From Candidatus Magasanikiibacteriota bacterium (GTDB taxonomy: Bacteria > Patescibacteriota > Patescibacteriia > Magasanikbacterales > UBA922), in NCBI GenBank assembly GCA_003518365.1, contig DOYU01000010.1, positions 3,661 to 67,660 on the forward strand: DNA of 64,000 nt. The letters are read 5' to 3'. This document shows positions 25,533 to 34,874 of the stretch, in pieces. The translations under genes and the position numbers were made by a program. Position 1 is the first letter of the stretch. Every line of letters starts with the position of its first letter. The notes under the pieces were generated by a model. It saw only the letters and a list, made by a program, of their open reading frames with translations, was not told the DNA's origin and searched no databases.

Positions 25533-28166
25533 ATGATTCCACAAAATTTTACCCAAAAATCCCAAGAGGCGCTGCAGCATGCAGCCCAGATTTCTCATGC
25601 AAACGGCCAACCTCAAGTTGAGCCGCCACATCTTTTTTTATCACTTCTCGAACAAGAAGAAGGTGTTGTGCTGTCTGTTCTCAAGAAATTAAACGTCAAT
25701 ATCGAGGAACTTCGTCATGACACGCAGCAAATGATTGATGGATTGCCAAAGCAATTTGGCGCAATGAGTGGTGGTATGGGGCAAATTATGATGGGCCAAG
25801 CCATGATGTTTATTTTGCAAAATGCACAGAATGAATCGCAAAAAATGGGTGATGAATATATTAGTGTTGAGCATCTTCTTCTTTCATTCCTCACAAATAA
25901 AAATCCTATAAGCGACGCACTTGGCAAACAAGGCGTCCAGCATGCTGATGCTTTGAAAGTATTGGCAACGGTGCGAGGCTCACAACGAGTCGATTCCCCT
26001 ACTCCGGAAAGTACCTACCAAGCGCTGGAAAAGTATGGCATGAATTATACTGACCGTGCGCGAAAGGAAAAACTAGACCCTGTGATTGGGCGCGATGATG
26101 AGATACGACGTGTGATGCAAGTGCTCACAAGACGAACAAAAAATAATCCTGTGTTGATTGGTGAGCCAGGTGTCGGAAAAACAGCCATTGTAGAGGGACT
26201 TGCACAGCGCATTGTGAACGGTGATGTACCCGAAAGTCTAAAAGACAAAGAGGTCATTGGTCTTGATATAGGCTCTCTTGTCGCCGGGACAAAGTTCCGC
26301 GGTGAATTTGAAGAACGGCTGAAAGCGGTGTTGAAAGAAGTCACAGATGCTCGCGGGAAAATCATTCTCTTTATTGATGAACTCCATACTATCATGGGCG
26401 CAGGAAGCTCTGAAGGGGCTGTCGATGCGTCAAATATGCTAAAGCCTGCACTTGCTCGAGGTGAACTTCGCACGATCGGTGCCACAACAATCAAAGAATA
26501 TCAGCAACATATTGAAAAGGATGCAGCGTTTGAACGTCGCTTTCAGCCTGTCCTCGTTAAAGAGCCAAGTGAAGAGGATGCTCTCGCCATTTTGCGTGGG
26601 ATTAAAGAAAAGTATGAAGTGCATCATGGAGTCAGAATTACAGATCCTGCACTTGTGGCAGCAGTAAAACTGTCGAGCAGATATATCACTGATCGTTTTC
26701 TTCCGGACAAAGCTATCGACCTCATCGACGAAGCGACAAGTGCCATGCGTCTTGAGATAGAATCCATGCCAGACGATCTTGATAAAATGAAGCGAAAAAT
26801 GATGAAAATTGAGATTGAATTGTCAGCATTGAAAAAAGAGAAAGATGTTGAGTCTAAAGAACGTGAAGCAAAACTTAAAAAAGAACTTGCTAATTTGAAA
26901 GAAAGTATTGGTGAAATAGAATTGCATTGGAAGCACGAAAAAGAAATTATTTCAAAAATTCGTGGCTACAAAAAAGAAATTGATACCTTGAAACAACAGG
27001 CAGAAATTGAGGAACGTAAGGGAAATCTTCAGAAGGTTGCTGAAATTCGCTATGGGAATATCCCCAATACAGAAGAAGCGCTGAAAAAGGATCAGCGCAA
27101 GTTTGCTGACTTGCAGGAAAAGAGGGCTATCTTGAAAGAAGAAGTTACTGAAGAAGATATTGCCGCCGTTGTCGCACGGTGGACAGGTATTCCTGTCGAC
27201 AAGATGCTTCAGGATGATCTCAAAAAACTTGCCAACATGGAAGCCGTCCTCTCGACACGAGTCATCGGACAATCAGATGCTATCAAGGCAGTATCCAATG
27301 CCATCCGTCGTTCACGAGCAGGCGTTGCAGAGGAAAACAAACCAATCGGCAGCTTTATTTTCATGGGGCCAACAGGTGTTGGAAAAACAGAACTCGCAAG
27401 GGGTCTTGCTGAATTTTTGTTTAATGACGAGGACGCACTCGTGCGAGTAGATATGAGTGAATATATGGAACGCCATGCAACAAGTAAATTGATTGGCTCC
27501 CCTCCTGGCTATGTTGGCTATGAAGAAGGTGGCCAGCTGACTGAAATCATCCGTCGCAGACCCTATGCAGTCCTTTTGTTTGACGAGATTGAAAAAGCGC
27601 ATCCAGATGTCTTTAATATCATGCTCCAGATTCTCGATGATGGACATGTAAAAGATGCCAAAGGAAGAAAAATAAATTTCAAAAATACGGTCATCATCAT
27701 GACCAGCAATATCGCCAGTGATGTCATCATGGCTATGGGACAACGTGGTGAACTAGGTTTTCAAGAAACAGGGAAAAAATCAAAAGCACAAGAGGAGGAT
27801 CGCATGAAAGAGAAAGTTATGGAAGGATTGAAAGAACACTTCAAGCCGGAATTTCTCAATCGTATCGATGAGATTATCACCTTCCACCCACTTGATAAGC
27901 CAGAAATTCGAAGTATTGTTGACTTGCAGCTTGCACGCGTTGGGAAGAGACTCACTGAACAGCGCATCACACTCGACGTATCTGCTAAGGCCAAGGATTG
28001 GCTTGCCAAGAAAGGATACGATCCACAAATGGGTGCTCGCCCACTCAAACGATTGATCCAAACAGAACTCTTGGACAAGCTTGCACTTGATATTTTGGAA
28101 GGAAAAATTGCAGAAGGAAGAACGGTGAAAGTGGATGTTGGAAAAAGTGGGTTAGTAGTCAAGTAA
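25533..28166 (+). CDS. clpB: ATP-dependent chaperone ClpB
   Basis: Hsp100 disaggregase that rescues aggregated proteins with DnaK. An N-terminal Clp repeat domain (residues 1-155) contains a Gly/Met-rich stretch ([16 protein letters not shown], near 77) not usual in ClpB. AAA1 has Walker A GEPGVGKT (near 210) and Walker [10 protein letters not shown]. The coiled-coil M-domain spans about 405-525, which distinguishes it from ClpA and ClpC. AAA2 has Walker A GPTGVGKT (near 611). Length 877 is typical. Regulation by HrcA is indicated by the CIRCE element upstream. The divergent neighbour is the WecG-like gene. Confidence 0.97.
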   Translation: MIPQNFTQKSQEALQHAAQISHANGQPQVEPPHLFLSLLEQEEGVVLSVLKKLNVNIEELRHDTQQMIDGLPKQFGAMSGGMGQIMMGQAMMFILQNAQNESQKMGDEYISVEHLLLSFLTNKNPISDALGKQGVQHADALKVLATVRGSQRVDSPTPESTYQALEKYGMNYTDRARKEKLDPVIGRDDEIRRVMQVLTRRTKNNPVLIGEPGVGKTAIVEGLAQRIVNGDVPESLKDKEVIGLDIGSLVAGTKFRGEFEERLKAVLKEVTDARGKIILFIDELHTIMGAGSSEGAVDASNMLKPALARGELRTIGATTIKEYQQHIEKDAAFERRFQPVLVKEPSEEDALAILRGIKEKYEVHHGVRITDPALVAAVKLSSRYITDRFLPDKAIDLIDEATSAMRLEIESMPDDLDKMKRKMMKIEIELSALKKEKDVESKEREAKLKKELANLKESIGEIELHWKHEKEIISKIRGYKKEIDTLKQQAEIEERKGNLQKVAEIRYGNIPNTEEALKKDQRKFADLQEKRAILKEEVTEEDIAAVVARWTGIPVDKMLQDDLKKLANMEAVLSTRVIGQSDAIKAVSNAIRRSRAGVAEENKPIGSFIFMGPTGVGKTELARGLAEFLFNDEDALVRVDMSEYMERHATSKLIGSPPGYVGYEEGGQLTEIIRRRPYAVLLFDEIEKAHPDVFNIMLQILDDGHVKDAKGRKINFKNTVIIMTSNIASDVIMAMGQRGELGFQETGKKSKAQEEDRMKEKVMEGLKEHFKPEFLNRIDEIITFHPLDKPEIRSIVDLQLARVGKRLTEQRITLDVSAKAKDWLAKKGYDPQMGARPLKRLIQTELLDKLALDILEGKIAEGRTVKVDVGKSGLVVK

Positions 28167-28199
28167 CAAGTTGAAAGGCACTCAAATATAAAAACAAAC

Positions 28200-28226
28200 G
28201 CCCGACCATCACGAAGATGATCGGGC
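28200..28226 (-). terminator. terminator of the 97-residue orphan gene
   Basis: GCCCGACCATC and GATGATCGGGC pair (one mismatch) around a 5-nt loop. On the minus strand it is followed by GTTTGTTTTTA. No T-tract follows on the plus strand. Confidence 0.75.
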
Positions 28227-28262
28227 TACAATGTAAACAGCGGCGCGGCAGCAGGATGCTGC

Positions 28263-28556
28263 CTAGGTCAGCTGATCGCTCGTGTAGGAGAGCTCATGAA
28301 CCAGCTCGTTCTTCCACTCGTTGGACCCCAGATCTGCATCCCAGACGGACGCAATGAGGGATCTAATCCACATATTGACGGACATGCGCTTGTTGGTGAG
28401 CATCTTCTCTTCACAGCGCCTGAGCGCGTGGAGAAGATGCATCAGCACTGCCTTGTGAATCGCAGCCTCAGCAGCTTCTTTAGGAAGAGGCGTCATCACC
28501 AAATCCTGGATAGTCATTGTAATAGCCTGGATGGCGGGGAAACGTCGCTCGCTCAT
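28263..28556 (-). CDS. hypothetical 97-residue protein with its own promoter and terminator
   Basis: Unrecognised, mostly helical protein (PLPKEAAEAAIHKAVLMHLLHALRR). There is no signal peptide or membrane helix, and the single Cys is in RRCEEKM. Coding is supported by context: a consensus promoter (28587-28615), a GGAGG ribosome-binding site 6 bases before the ATG, and a strong terminator 37 bases after the stop. Its base composition is richer in G and C than its neighbours. It is a single-gene transcription unit between clpB and glnA. Confidence 0.75.
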   Translation of the reverse strand: MSERRFPAIQAITMTIQDLVMTPLPKEAAEAAIHKAVLMHLLHALRRCEEKMLTNKRMSVNMWIRSLIASVWDADLGSNEWKNELVHELSYTSDQLT

Positions 28557-28586
28557 TGTGATCCTCCGATGTTGTGCGAGAGTGAT

Positions 28587-28615
28587 ATAGAATCATACTT
28601 AAGAAAATCTGTCAA
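28587..28615 (-). promoter_or_regulatory. promoter of the 97-residue orphan gene
   Basis: On the minus strand, TTGACA (28615-28610), a 17-nt spacer and TTCTAT (28592-28587), followed by GGAGG at 28567-28563. Confidence 0.75.
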
Positions 28616-28619
28616 TAAT

Positions 28620-28650
28620 AAAAAGATCGAGTATTGAACTTGATCTTTTT
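28620..28650 (-). terminator. bidirectional terminator after glnA
   Basis: AAAAAGATC and GATCTTTTT arms plus four inner pairs around a 5-nt loop, with A and T runs on both outer sides. It lies 116 bases past the glnA stop. Confidence 0.8.
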
Positions 28651-28765
28651 ATTTCTAAATTGCCTACTTAAACGAATTTTGCTTTGGCTTTCTCACTACC
28701 AGCAGGAATTTGTCACTCCATCAGAAAGGTTGCTAGATGTTACGTGCTACATGATTCGTGAAGAC

Positions 28766-29770
28766 CTACCAATTTCCACACACCGTCTTCATCAACGCTG
28801 CTGTCACTTGATACGGATCACAGTTTGCAGCAGGACGGCGATCTTCTAAATAGCCATAGCCAACATTGCTGGTCGCCATGGGAATACGAATCGAAGCACC
28901 ACGATCACTTACACCGTAACGAAATTCATTGATACTGCACGTCTCATGTTGCCCTGTCAAACGCTCTTCATTATGTGCTCCATACACAGCAATATGGTCT
29001 GCATGGCGTCTTCCTAATTTTTCACATGCTGCGGTGATAACACTCATGCCGCCCGGCTCACGCATGGATTTTGTACTAAAGTTTGTATGCGCTCCAGCCC
29101 CATTCCAATCCCCTTTTACAGGCTTTGGATACAGCGTGGCACTGACATCATGGTCTTCTGCAATTCTATAGAGCATCCATCGCGCCATCCAAATCTGATC
29201 CGATACTTCAAGTGGGCCGACAGGTCCAATCTGAAATTCCCATTGACCTGGCATGACTTCTGCATTGATGCCACAAAAGTCTAAGCCTGCTTCCAGACAT
29301 GCTTCCATGTGTTCTTCGACAATCGCACGACCAAATACTTCATCAGCCCCAACGCCACAATAGTAATTGCCTTGTGGACCAGGGAATCCATGATCCGGCC
29401 ATCCAAGCGGTTTTGCGCCATCAAAAAACGTATATTCTTGTTCGATGCCAAACCACGCTTCTTCATGTTCATACATCTTTGCGACTTCTCTGAGATGCGC
29501 GCGTGTATTCGACACATGGACAGTACCGTCTGCATTCAATACCTCACAGAGAACGAGCACATGATTCCCTCCACGAATCGGATCTTTGACAAAGAAGACA
29601 GGTTTGAGCTGGCAGTCGCTTTTTGATCCATCAGCTTGCTGCGTACTTGAACCATCAAATCCCCAATCCGGCAAATCCTCAATGCGTGAGATTGGTCCGC
29701 GGACGACTTTTGTTTTGGATCGAAGTTTGGCAGTTGGCTTCTGCCCATCGATCCAAATGTATTCTGCCAT
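28766..29770 (-). CDS. glnA: glutamine synthetase type II (GSII)
   Basis: Makes glutamine from glutamate, ammonia and ATP. The sequence is of the short eukaryote-like GSII type, not the usual bacterial GSI of about 470 residues. Signs are the length (334 residues), the N-terminal EYIWIDG, WGFDGSSTQQA (near 36), WFGIEQEYTFFDG (near 105), GNYYCGVG (near 131), INAEVMPGQWEFQIGP (near 168), GAGAHTNFSTKSMRE (near 223) and the C-terminal DRRPAANCDPYQV. The start at 29770 is chosen because it places EYIWIDG at the N-terminus as in relatives. It follows the ferredoxin terminator, downstream of the SUF operon. Horizontal acquisition is plausible. Confidence 0.94.
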   Translation of the reverse strand: MAEYIWIDGQKPTAKLRSKTKVVRGPISRIEDLPDWGFDGSSTQQADGSKSDCQLKPVFFVKDPIRGGNHVLVLCEVLNADGTVHVSNTRAHLREVAKMYEHEEAWFGIEQEYTFFDGAKPLGWPDHGFPGPQGNYYCGVGADEVFGRAIVEEHMEACLEAGLDFCGINAEVMPGQWEFQIGPVGPLEVSDQIWMARWMLYRIAEDHDVSATLYPKPVKGDWNGAGAHTNFSTKSMREPGGMSVITAACEKLGRRHADHIAVYGAHNEERLTGQHETCSINEFRYGVSDRGASIRIPMATSNVGYGYLEDRRPAANCDPYQVTAALMKTVCGNW

Positions 29771-29800
29771 GATGCTATACATAGCGTAAAATATAAAATA

Positions 29801-29828
29801 CAAAGACCCGGTGTGTGACAGGTCTTTG
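29801..29828 (-). terminator. terminator after the ferredoxin gene (end of SUF operon)
   Basis: CAAAGACC and GGTCTTTG arms around a 12-nt loop. On the minus strand it is followed by TATTTTATATTTTA. It separates the SUF operon from glnA. Confidence 0.8.
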
Positions 29829-29871
29829 TGTTGATGCATGTATTGTAGAGGAGAAGAAAAAAATGGTCAAA

Positions 29872-30195
29872 TTATTCCTCAGGAAAGACTTTGTTTCCAT
29901 CTTTGTCGTACAGATGAATTGCAAGAACGGGACATGACTGCGCGCCGAGAAGCAATGTTTCTTCATCTGTTGCATCATGTCCTTCTGGTACATAGGCAAT
30001 ATCTTCTTCATCCATCTGAAATGCTAGTGGAGCCACAACAGTACAAGACATCGCGCCAATGCATGCTTGTTTGTCGACTACAATGCGACGAATTCTCCCC
30101 TCTTTTCGAATGCCTTGATAGTATTCATCTGGCATGTCATCTGGCATTGCGATGTCTTCGTCTGAATCATTGTTTATTGGTGGATCGTATTCCAT
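29872..30195 (-). CDS. single-cluster ferredoxin
   Basis: A 107-residue small electron carrier. Cluster ligands are visible as CIGAMSC (near residue 45) and a distant SCPVLAI (near 88). Ala replaces the second Cys of the usual CxxCxxC, which favours a 3Fe-4S or three-Cys 4Fe-4S cluster. The acidic N-terminal extension (about 35 residues) is unusual. It is the last gene of the SUF operon, 6 bases after the 287-residue protein. A natural partner is the FNR-type reductase encoded divergently at 38567-39268. Confidence 0.85.
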   Translation of the reverse strand: MEYDPPINNDSDEDIAMPDDMPDEYYQGIRKEGRIRRIVVDKQACIGAMSCTVVAPLAFQMDEEDIAYVPEGHDATDEETLLLGAQSCPVLAIHLYDKDGNKVFPEE

Positions 30196-30201
30196 AAAAT
30201 A

Positions 30202-31065
30202 TTATATTTTTCTCCCTTCGTTTCGGTGTACGTTTCTTTCTAATCGAGCTTCTACATCGGGGACTAATTCTGTATAAAATTCATTTCTTAGAGGTTCAAT
30301 ATCTTTATTACATTTTTCTACCATTTTGGCTTCAATAGTCTCATCTTTCTGCATTATTCTAACAATAACATCTTGCACGGTCAATCCAGCACGTTCAAGT
30401 TTTTCTAGCACACTATGAACTATTTCATTTTTATATGTATCTGCATATCCATCGAGGCATTGGCTAAGTTCTGCTCTTAGTTCCGCATCATCAGCAGGAC
30501 TATTCCGAAGTTCAGCTACCTTATCCTGCAATTCTAGTAATGTCTCACTTGTACTGTGCGATTCTAGTAGACACTCAAATTCGTACCGTACAAGTTTCTC
30601 CATGTATGCATCTACAGTCCGTCGAACCTTACTCTCGATGTTCTTCTGAGTCTCTCGCAATTCCTCCGCTACTTTGGCTGTGAGCCATTTTCCAAAAACA
30701 AAGTATTTTTCAAGAAAGTAGGACTGTCTTTGTCTCTCCTTAAATTTGCTCCTGAATAAGGCTCCATCAATTTCTGGATGTTCCTGTATGTACTCGTCTA
30801 CCAGAAATGCAAGCCCTGGCTCTGGGGCCTCTAGAATACTTTCAGCAAAACCATAGGCTGACGATTCAAGGTTGTTTAAAAAATGTTCTGCTTTTTGCAA
30901 AAAAGGTTGTGTTATCTCTCCACCAATTTGTGCATCTAATGCATCCAGCCCTTCTTGAATTTTCCTTTCTTTTGCTTCTTTTTCGTTTCTGAGATGGGAG
31001 GCAAATGACGAATCTATAAATACATCAAGTTGTTGCTCTATTTGCGTCGTGTTTGTTTGACTCAT
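30202..31065 (-). CDS. hypothetical coiled-coil protein of the SUF operon
   Basis: An unrecognised 287-residue protein, almost wholly helical and highly charged, with coiled-coil character at about 15-60 and 130-260. It has no membrane segment and no Cys pattern typical of Fe-S proteins (scattered Cys in FECLLES, SQCLDG, EKCNKD). It lies 10 bases after the SufT-like gene and 6 before the ferredoxin, so it is co-transcribed with iron-sulfur assembly genes. A scaffold or accessory role is conceivable only from context. Confidence 0.8.
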   Translation of the reverse strand: MSQTNTTQIEQQLDVFIDSSFASHLRNEKEAKERKIQEGLDALDAQIGGEITQPFLQKAEHFLNNLESSAYGFAESILEAPEPGLAFLVDEYIQEHPEIDGALFRSKFKERQRQSYFLEKYFVFGKWLTAKVAEELRETQKNIESKVRRTVDAYMEKLVRYEFECLLESHSTSETLLELQDKVAELRNSPADDAELRAELSQCLDGYADTYKNEIVHSVLEKLERAGLTVQDVIVRIMQKDETIEAKMVEKCNKDIEPLRNEFYTELVPDVEARLERNVHRNEGRKI

Positions 31066-31075
31066 ATGAATGAAA

Positions 31076-31363
31076 TTAGAGACCCATCATGACCTTGAGT
31101 GCCTCAGGCATCTCCCACGGTGGGTCAAAACTGACTTCTATTGTGACATGTTCCACGCCAAGATTCAACATAGCTTCGCGAATGCCATCTTGTAATGCCG
31201 GTCCTGCTGGGCACATGGGTGTTGTATAGGTCATCACGATATGAATATGCTCATCATCTGGAATATCTATCTCACGAATAAGACCCATGGTGTGGATATC
31301 CAGACCAACTTCTGGGTCAATAACCATTTTCAAATGTGCTTCGACGTCTTCTTTTGTAATCAT
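31076..31363 (-). CDS. SufT/MIP18-family (DUF59) iron-sulfur assembly protein
   Basis: A 95-residue protein of the DUF59/PaaD family, implicated in Fe-S cluster maturation. Characteristic segments are VIDPEVGLDIHTMGLIREI (near 15), VMTYTTPMCPAGPALQDGI (near 43, with the conserved Cys) and VSFDPPWEM (near 80). The start overlaps the sufC stop by 4 bases. SufT-like genes commonly end or follow suf operons. Confidence 0.92.
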   Translation of the reverse strand: MITKEDVEAHLKMVIDPEVGLDIHTMGLIREIDIPDDEHIHIVMTYTTPMCPAGPALQDGIREAMLNLGVEHVTIEVSFDPPWEMPEALKVMMGL

Positions 31364-32088
31364 AGTGTACCTGTATACCCACTCTTTTCAATTTCAACGG
31401 CCAATTCAGGTCCCCCACTCTTCACAATCTTTCCATCCATCATGATATGAATCTCGTCCGGCTTTACGTATTCGAGAATACGATTGTAGTGCGTGATAAG
31501 CAAAACGCCTGTTTCTGAACTTCGGAAACGATTGATGCCTTCAGACACAATGCGTAAGGCATCAACATCAAGACCAGAATCAGTTTCATCAAGAATAGCA
31601 TACATTGGCGTGAGTGCAGACATTTGCAAAATTTCAAGCCGTTTTTTTTCTCCACCAGACATGCCTACATTCACATACCGCGTAAGAAAAGATTCCTCAA
31701 TATTCAATTCTTTCATTTTTTCTACAAGCATCGCATGCACAGTAAGTGGGTTTTGTGTTTCACCGCGCTGTGCATTGATAGCAAGACGCAAAAAGTTTGC
31801 AACCGTTACTCCCTCAATCCCAGGTGGGTATTGCATAGAAAGGAACATGCCTTTTTTTGCTCGTGCGTCTGGCGCCATGTCTGTAATATTCTCATCATCA
31901 AGAAAAATAGAACCACTGGTTACTTCATACGTTGGATGCCCTGCCAAAGTATTTGCAAGCGTCGATTTTCCAGATCCATTTGGCCCCATGATAACAACGA
32001 CTTTCCCTTTTGGCACGTCAAGATTGACCCCTTTCAGGATTTCTTTGCCGTCAGCTTTTGCATGAAGATCTTGTATATGTAAACTCAT
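31360..32088 (-). CDS. sufC: Fe-S assembly ATPase SufC
   Basis: ABC-type ATPase of the SufBCD scaffold complex. Walker A GPNGSGKST (near 35), signature MSGGEKKRLEIL (near 143), Walker B YAILDETDSGLD (near 161) and the H-loop in LLITHYNRILEY are all present. The FLSMQYPPGIEGV Q-loop segment is typical of SufC. Length 242 is normal. It is coupled by 4-base overlaps to sufU upstream and the DUF59 gene downstream. Confidence 0.97.
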   Translation of the reverse strand: MSLHIQDLHAKADGKEILKGVNLDVPKGKVVVIMGPNGSGKSTLANTLAGHPTYEVTSGSIFLDDENITDMAPDARAKKGMFLSMQYPPGIEGVTVANFLRLAINAQRGETQNPLTVHAMLVEKMKELNIEESFLTRYVNVGMSGGEKKRLEILQMSALTPMYAILDETDSGLDVDALRIVSEGINRFRSSETGVLLITHYNRILEYVKPDEIHIMMDGKIVKSGGPELAVEIEKSGYTGTL

Positions 32089-32456
32089 AGTTCATTCATC
32101 ATTGATTTAAGGGTATTCCATCCGAGCAAAGCACACTTCATTCGTGCATGGGATATGGGAATGCCGAGCATTGCCAGCATATTTTCCTCTGTAATAGCAC
32201 ATATTTCTTCTTTTGTCATCCCTTTTACTTTATCCGTAATGAGCGACAGGGATGCCTGTGAAATCGCACAGCCTTCACCTTGATGGCCTATATCCACTAC
32301 TCTCCCTTCAGTATCAAATAATACCTGCAATGTAACATTGTCTCCACACGAAGGATTCACGGCCTTCTTTTCAATACTAAATGTATCCAACTGTTTATGA
32401 TTCAGCGGATGCTTATACAAATCAAGGATCATTTCTTTGTAGAGTTGTTCGTCCAT
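32085..32456 (-). CDS. sufU: SufU-type sulfur-transfer/scaffold protein
   Basis: A 123-residue member of the IscU/NifU-N family that accepts sulfur from SufS. The three conserved Cys are in NPSCGD (near 36), EGCAIS (near 65) and MKCALLGW (near 112), with the Asp of CGD also present. The spacing and the alanine-rich GCAIS match SufU rather than IscU. It overlaps sufC by 4 bases. A 142-base gap holding a palindromic repeat separates it from sufS. Confidence 0.94.
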   Translation of the reverse strand: MDEQLYKEMILDLYKHPLNHKQLDTFSIEKKAVNPSCGDNVTLQVLFDTEGRVVDIGHQGEGCAISQASLSLITDKVKGMTKEEICAITEENMLAMLGIPISHARMKCALLGWNTLKSMMNEL

Positions 32457-32493
32457 ACGTGGATAATTGGATTATTTGTTGATTGGGCAATTT

Positions 32494-32575
32494 GTCATCC
32501 TGAACTTGATTCAGGATCTCTCTCACCAAAGACGTGCTCTGTTGGAAAGATGCCGGATCAAGTCCGGCATGACAA
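32494..32575. repeat. inverted pair of GTCAT-type palindromes between sufS and sufU
   Basis: Left hairpin ATCCTGAA-cttga-TTCAGGAT (32497-32517) and right hairpin ATGCCGGA-tcaag-TCCGGCAT (32550-32570). The outer ends GTCAT and ATGAC are inverted, so the two halves are diverged inverted copies of one unit of about 25 bp. Similar GTCATCCTGAACTTG words are dispersed repeats in several bacterial genomes. Confidence 0.85.
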
Positions 32576-32598
32576 TCCGAAACTTATTACGGGATCGC

Positions 32599-33804
32599 TT
32601 ATCTAAACAGATCAAGGGTTTTCTTCAAAGCTCTCAGAACAGTATCTATATCCTTTTCATCATTATACATTCCTACAGAAAATCGCGCAGTACCGCCATT
32701 CAATCCCAGTTTTTTCATCAGCGGCAGAGTGCAGTGATGTCCAGCTCGGATTGCGACGTTGTGTTGATTGCAAATCTCGGCAATATCATGCGGATGAATA
32801 CCTGGGATATGAATTGAAACGATGCCATTGTGTTTCGTTACATCTGATGATCCAATGATTTTTACTTCAGGCAATGTAGATAATTGTTTGATGAGGTAAT
32901 TAGTTAATTCGTTTTCGTGAGCAATGATGTTCTCTAATCCAATCTCCTGTACAAATGCAATCGCAGCTCCGAGTCCAATTGCACCGGCAATGTTGGGCGT
33001 GCCTGGTTCAAATCTATGTGGTACCTCATTCCATTCTGCATCTTCATAGCTGACATCATTGACCATATCGCCACCAAACACCACCGGTGACAATGCTTCA
33101 AGTTTTTCTTTTTTTCCATACAACACACCAATCCCTGTGGGCCCATATAGTTTATGTCCAGAAAAAACAAGAAAGTCCACGTCCAGTGTCTTTACATCAG
33201 TATTCATGTGAACAATAGATTGTGCAGCATCAATAATAGTGATTGCTCCTACCTGCTTTGCCAGAGCAATCAGATCTTTTGCAGGAGCTTTACTTCCGAG
33301 TGTATTTGAGACGTGTGCAAATGAAACAATTTTTGTGTTGCTATCAATTTTTCTCTTTGCATCTTCGAGATCAAGCTGAAAATCTTCATCAATGTCAATA
33401 AAACGTAATTCCACGCCAGTCTTTTTTGCAACTTGTTGCCAAGGTATCAAATTTGCGTGATGTTCCCATGCAGTAAGTACAATATTGTCTCCTGATTTCA
33501 ACGATTGTCCGAGGGATGTTGCGAGCATGTTCAACCCGTGCGTTGTTCCATAGGTAAATACGATTTCTTCTGGTGTAGCATTGATAAACTGCGCAACAAT
33601 GTTTCTTGCGTTTTCATATTCAGTTGTTGCTCTATCACTCGCGGTATACAGACCTCGGTGAATGTTCACTCCATATTCTTCATAATATTCTCTCATTTTT
33701 TTAATCACCACTTGTGGCTTCAATGCAGAAGCAGCACTATCAAAATACGCCAGGTCAGGTGAATGATGGAAAATGGGAAAATGTTGTTTGATGTTTTTAT
33801 CCAT
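32599..33804 (-). CDS. sufS: cysteine desulfurase SufS (class II)
   Basis: PLP enzyme that takes sulfur from cysteine. The PLP Lys lies in FSGHKLYGPTGIG (near 220), and the catalytic Cys in RAGHHCTLPLM (near 356), the class II (SufS/CsdA) context. Length 401 is typical. The start at 33804 gives MDKNIKQHFPIF; an ATG six codons upstream would overlap the palindromic repeat at the sufD end. It works with SufU, encoded next. A second, class I desulfurase is encoded at the head of the same operon. Confidence 0.96.
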   Translation of the reverse strand: MDKNIKQHFPIFHHSPDLAYFDSAASALKPQVVIKKMREYYEEYGVNIHRGLYTASDRATTEYENARNIVAQFINATPEEIVFTYGTTHGLNMLATSLGQSLKSGDNIVLTAWEHHANLIPWQQVAKKTGVELRFIDIDEDFQLDLEDAKRKIDSNTKIVSFAHVSNTLGSKAPAKDLIALAKQVGAITIIDAAQSIVHMNTDVKTLDVDFLVFSGHKLYGPTGIGVLYGKKEKLEALSPVVFGGDMVNDVSYEDAEWNEVPHRFEPGTPNIAGAIGLGAAIAFVQEIGLENIIAHENELTNYLIKQLSTLPEVKIIGSSDVTKHNGIVSIHIPGIHPHDIAEICNQHNVAIRAGHHCTLPLMKKLGLNGGTARFSVGMYNDEKDIDTVLRALKKTLDLFR

Positions 33805-33810
33805 ATGGAG

Positions 33811-33862
33811 TGACGAACGCAAGTTCGTTATGTTTGCAATGGTGACGAACTCGCGTTCGTCA
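33811..33862. repeat. inverted pair of TGACGAAC palindromes overlapping the end of sufD
   Basis: Two 20-bp palindromic units, 33811-33830 and 33843-33862. The second has perfect 8-bp arms TGACGAAC/GTTCGTCA. The reverse complement of the second matches the first at 18 of 20 positions, so they are inverted copies. The sufD stop codon lies in the first unit. Confidence 0.85.
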
Positions 33863-34874
33863 TTCCTCTTGCTTCAGTAATACTTTGCATGATATCTGTT
33901 TTCAAAGCATTATCTTCAATCATATCGACAATGCTTCCGAGATGTCCATGCAGCATTGCTTGCTTTGCGGTCTGGGTATCCATACCACGAGATTGGAAAT
34001 AAAACAAGGATTCCTCGTCTACATTGGTGGTAGAAACGCCGTGTGAGCAAGACACCTCATTATTTGCAATTTCAAGATCTGGAACAGAACTGATGTGTGC
34101 GTCTGAGGAAAGAAGCAGTGTTTCTTCTTTTTGATGCCCCACTGCATTGAACGCATGTTCGCGGATATCAATCAGACTTCTGTAAATAGTTTTGGCTTTA
34201 TCTTCTAGCGCGCCATGTGTTTTCAAATTACTTTGCGTGTGCTCTGCCACATGCATCGTCGTATGCGTAATGTCATGAAACTGTTCTCGTCGTCCATAAA
34301 AAATACCGTACGTCTCCCCCACTGATCGTGGCTGTTCAAGAATGGTGTATATACTTGAGTTTGCTACAGATCCTCCAATAGCGACATCAATCCATGTTAT
34401 CTTTGCTTCTTTGCCGACAAAGGCACGTCTGAGAGCAATGACAAACTGATCTTTCTCAACACGTTGATCGGCTATGTACGTTACGTGTGAACCTTCTTCT
34501 AGTGTTATATCAATAATGACGCCAGTAAAATCTTTATTCATGATATGTTCATTCATTGTAGCTTTTACTCCGGTCTTCACGACAATGTGAATATACGCGC
34601 CTGCAGTTTTTTTCAATGCTTGCAGCGTCAATGCAAACAAATCAGTATCTTTTTCAATAACAATCTCAAATGCATCTAGTACATTCTCCGCAAGATGTTC
34701 AAACAAGACATTATCTTTAATCCCATATTCTACATTCGATATTCGACATTCTACTTTTTCTGCAGAGACTTGCATTGATTCACTACCAAACTCTCGCATA
34801 CCCAAACCAACCGGACTATAGTCTGCGACTATGCCAATTCCATATTTGAGATGTTCTGTTTGGATGTTAGACAT
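33828..34874 (-). CDS. sufD: Fe-S assembly protein SufD
   Basis: A 348-residue beta-helix protein of the SufB/SufD family. Family landmarks are the EEGSHVTYIADQ segment (near 125), HTTMHVAEHTQSNL (near 204), EVSCSHGVSTTNVDEESLFYFQSRGM (near 272) and the C-terminal AKQAMLHGHLG. The spacing and the Cys-Ser-His-Gly site mark SufD rather than SufB. It overlaps the upstream gene by 8 bases. Its last dozen residues (NASSSPLQT) are encoded by the palindromic repeat, so the natural end of the protein has probably been replaced. Confidence 0.93.
   Translation of the reverse strand: MSNIQTEHLKYGIGIVADYSPVGLGMREFGSESMQVSAEKVECRISNVEYGIKDNVLFEHLAENVLDAFEIVIEKDTDLFALTLQALKKTAGAYIHIVVKTGVKATMNEHIMNKDFTGVIIDITLEEGSHVTYIADQRVEKDQFVIALRRAFVGKEAKITWIDVAIGGSVANSSIYTILEQPRSVGETYGIFYGRREQFHDITHTTMHVAEHTQSNLKTHGALEDKAKTIYRSLIDIREHAFNAVGHQKEETLLLSSDAHISSVPDLEIANNEVSCSHGVSTTNVDEESLFYFQSRGMDTQTAKQAMLHGHLGSIVDMIEDNALKTDIMQSITEARGMTNASSSPLQT

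Noticed and set aside
31493..32065. 190-codon open frame antisense to sufC
   Set aside because: Fully covered by a clear sufC with all ABC motifs; Ser/Arg-rich shadow.
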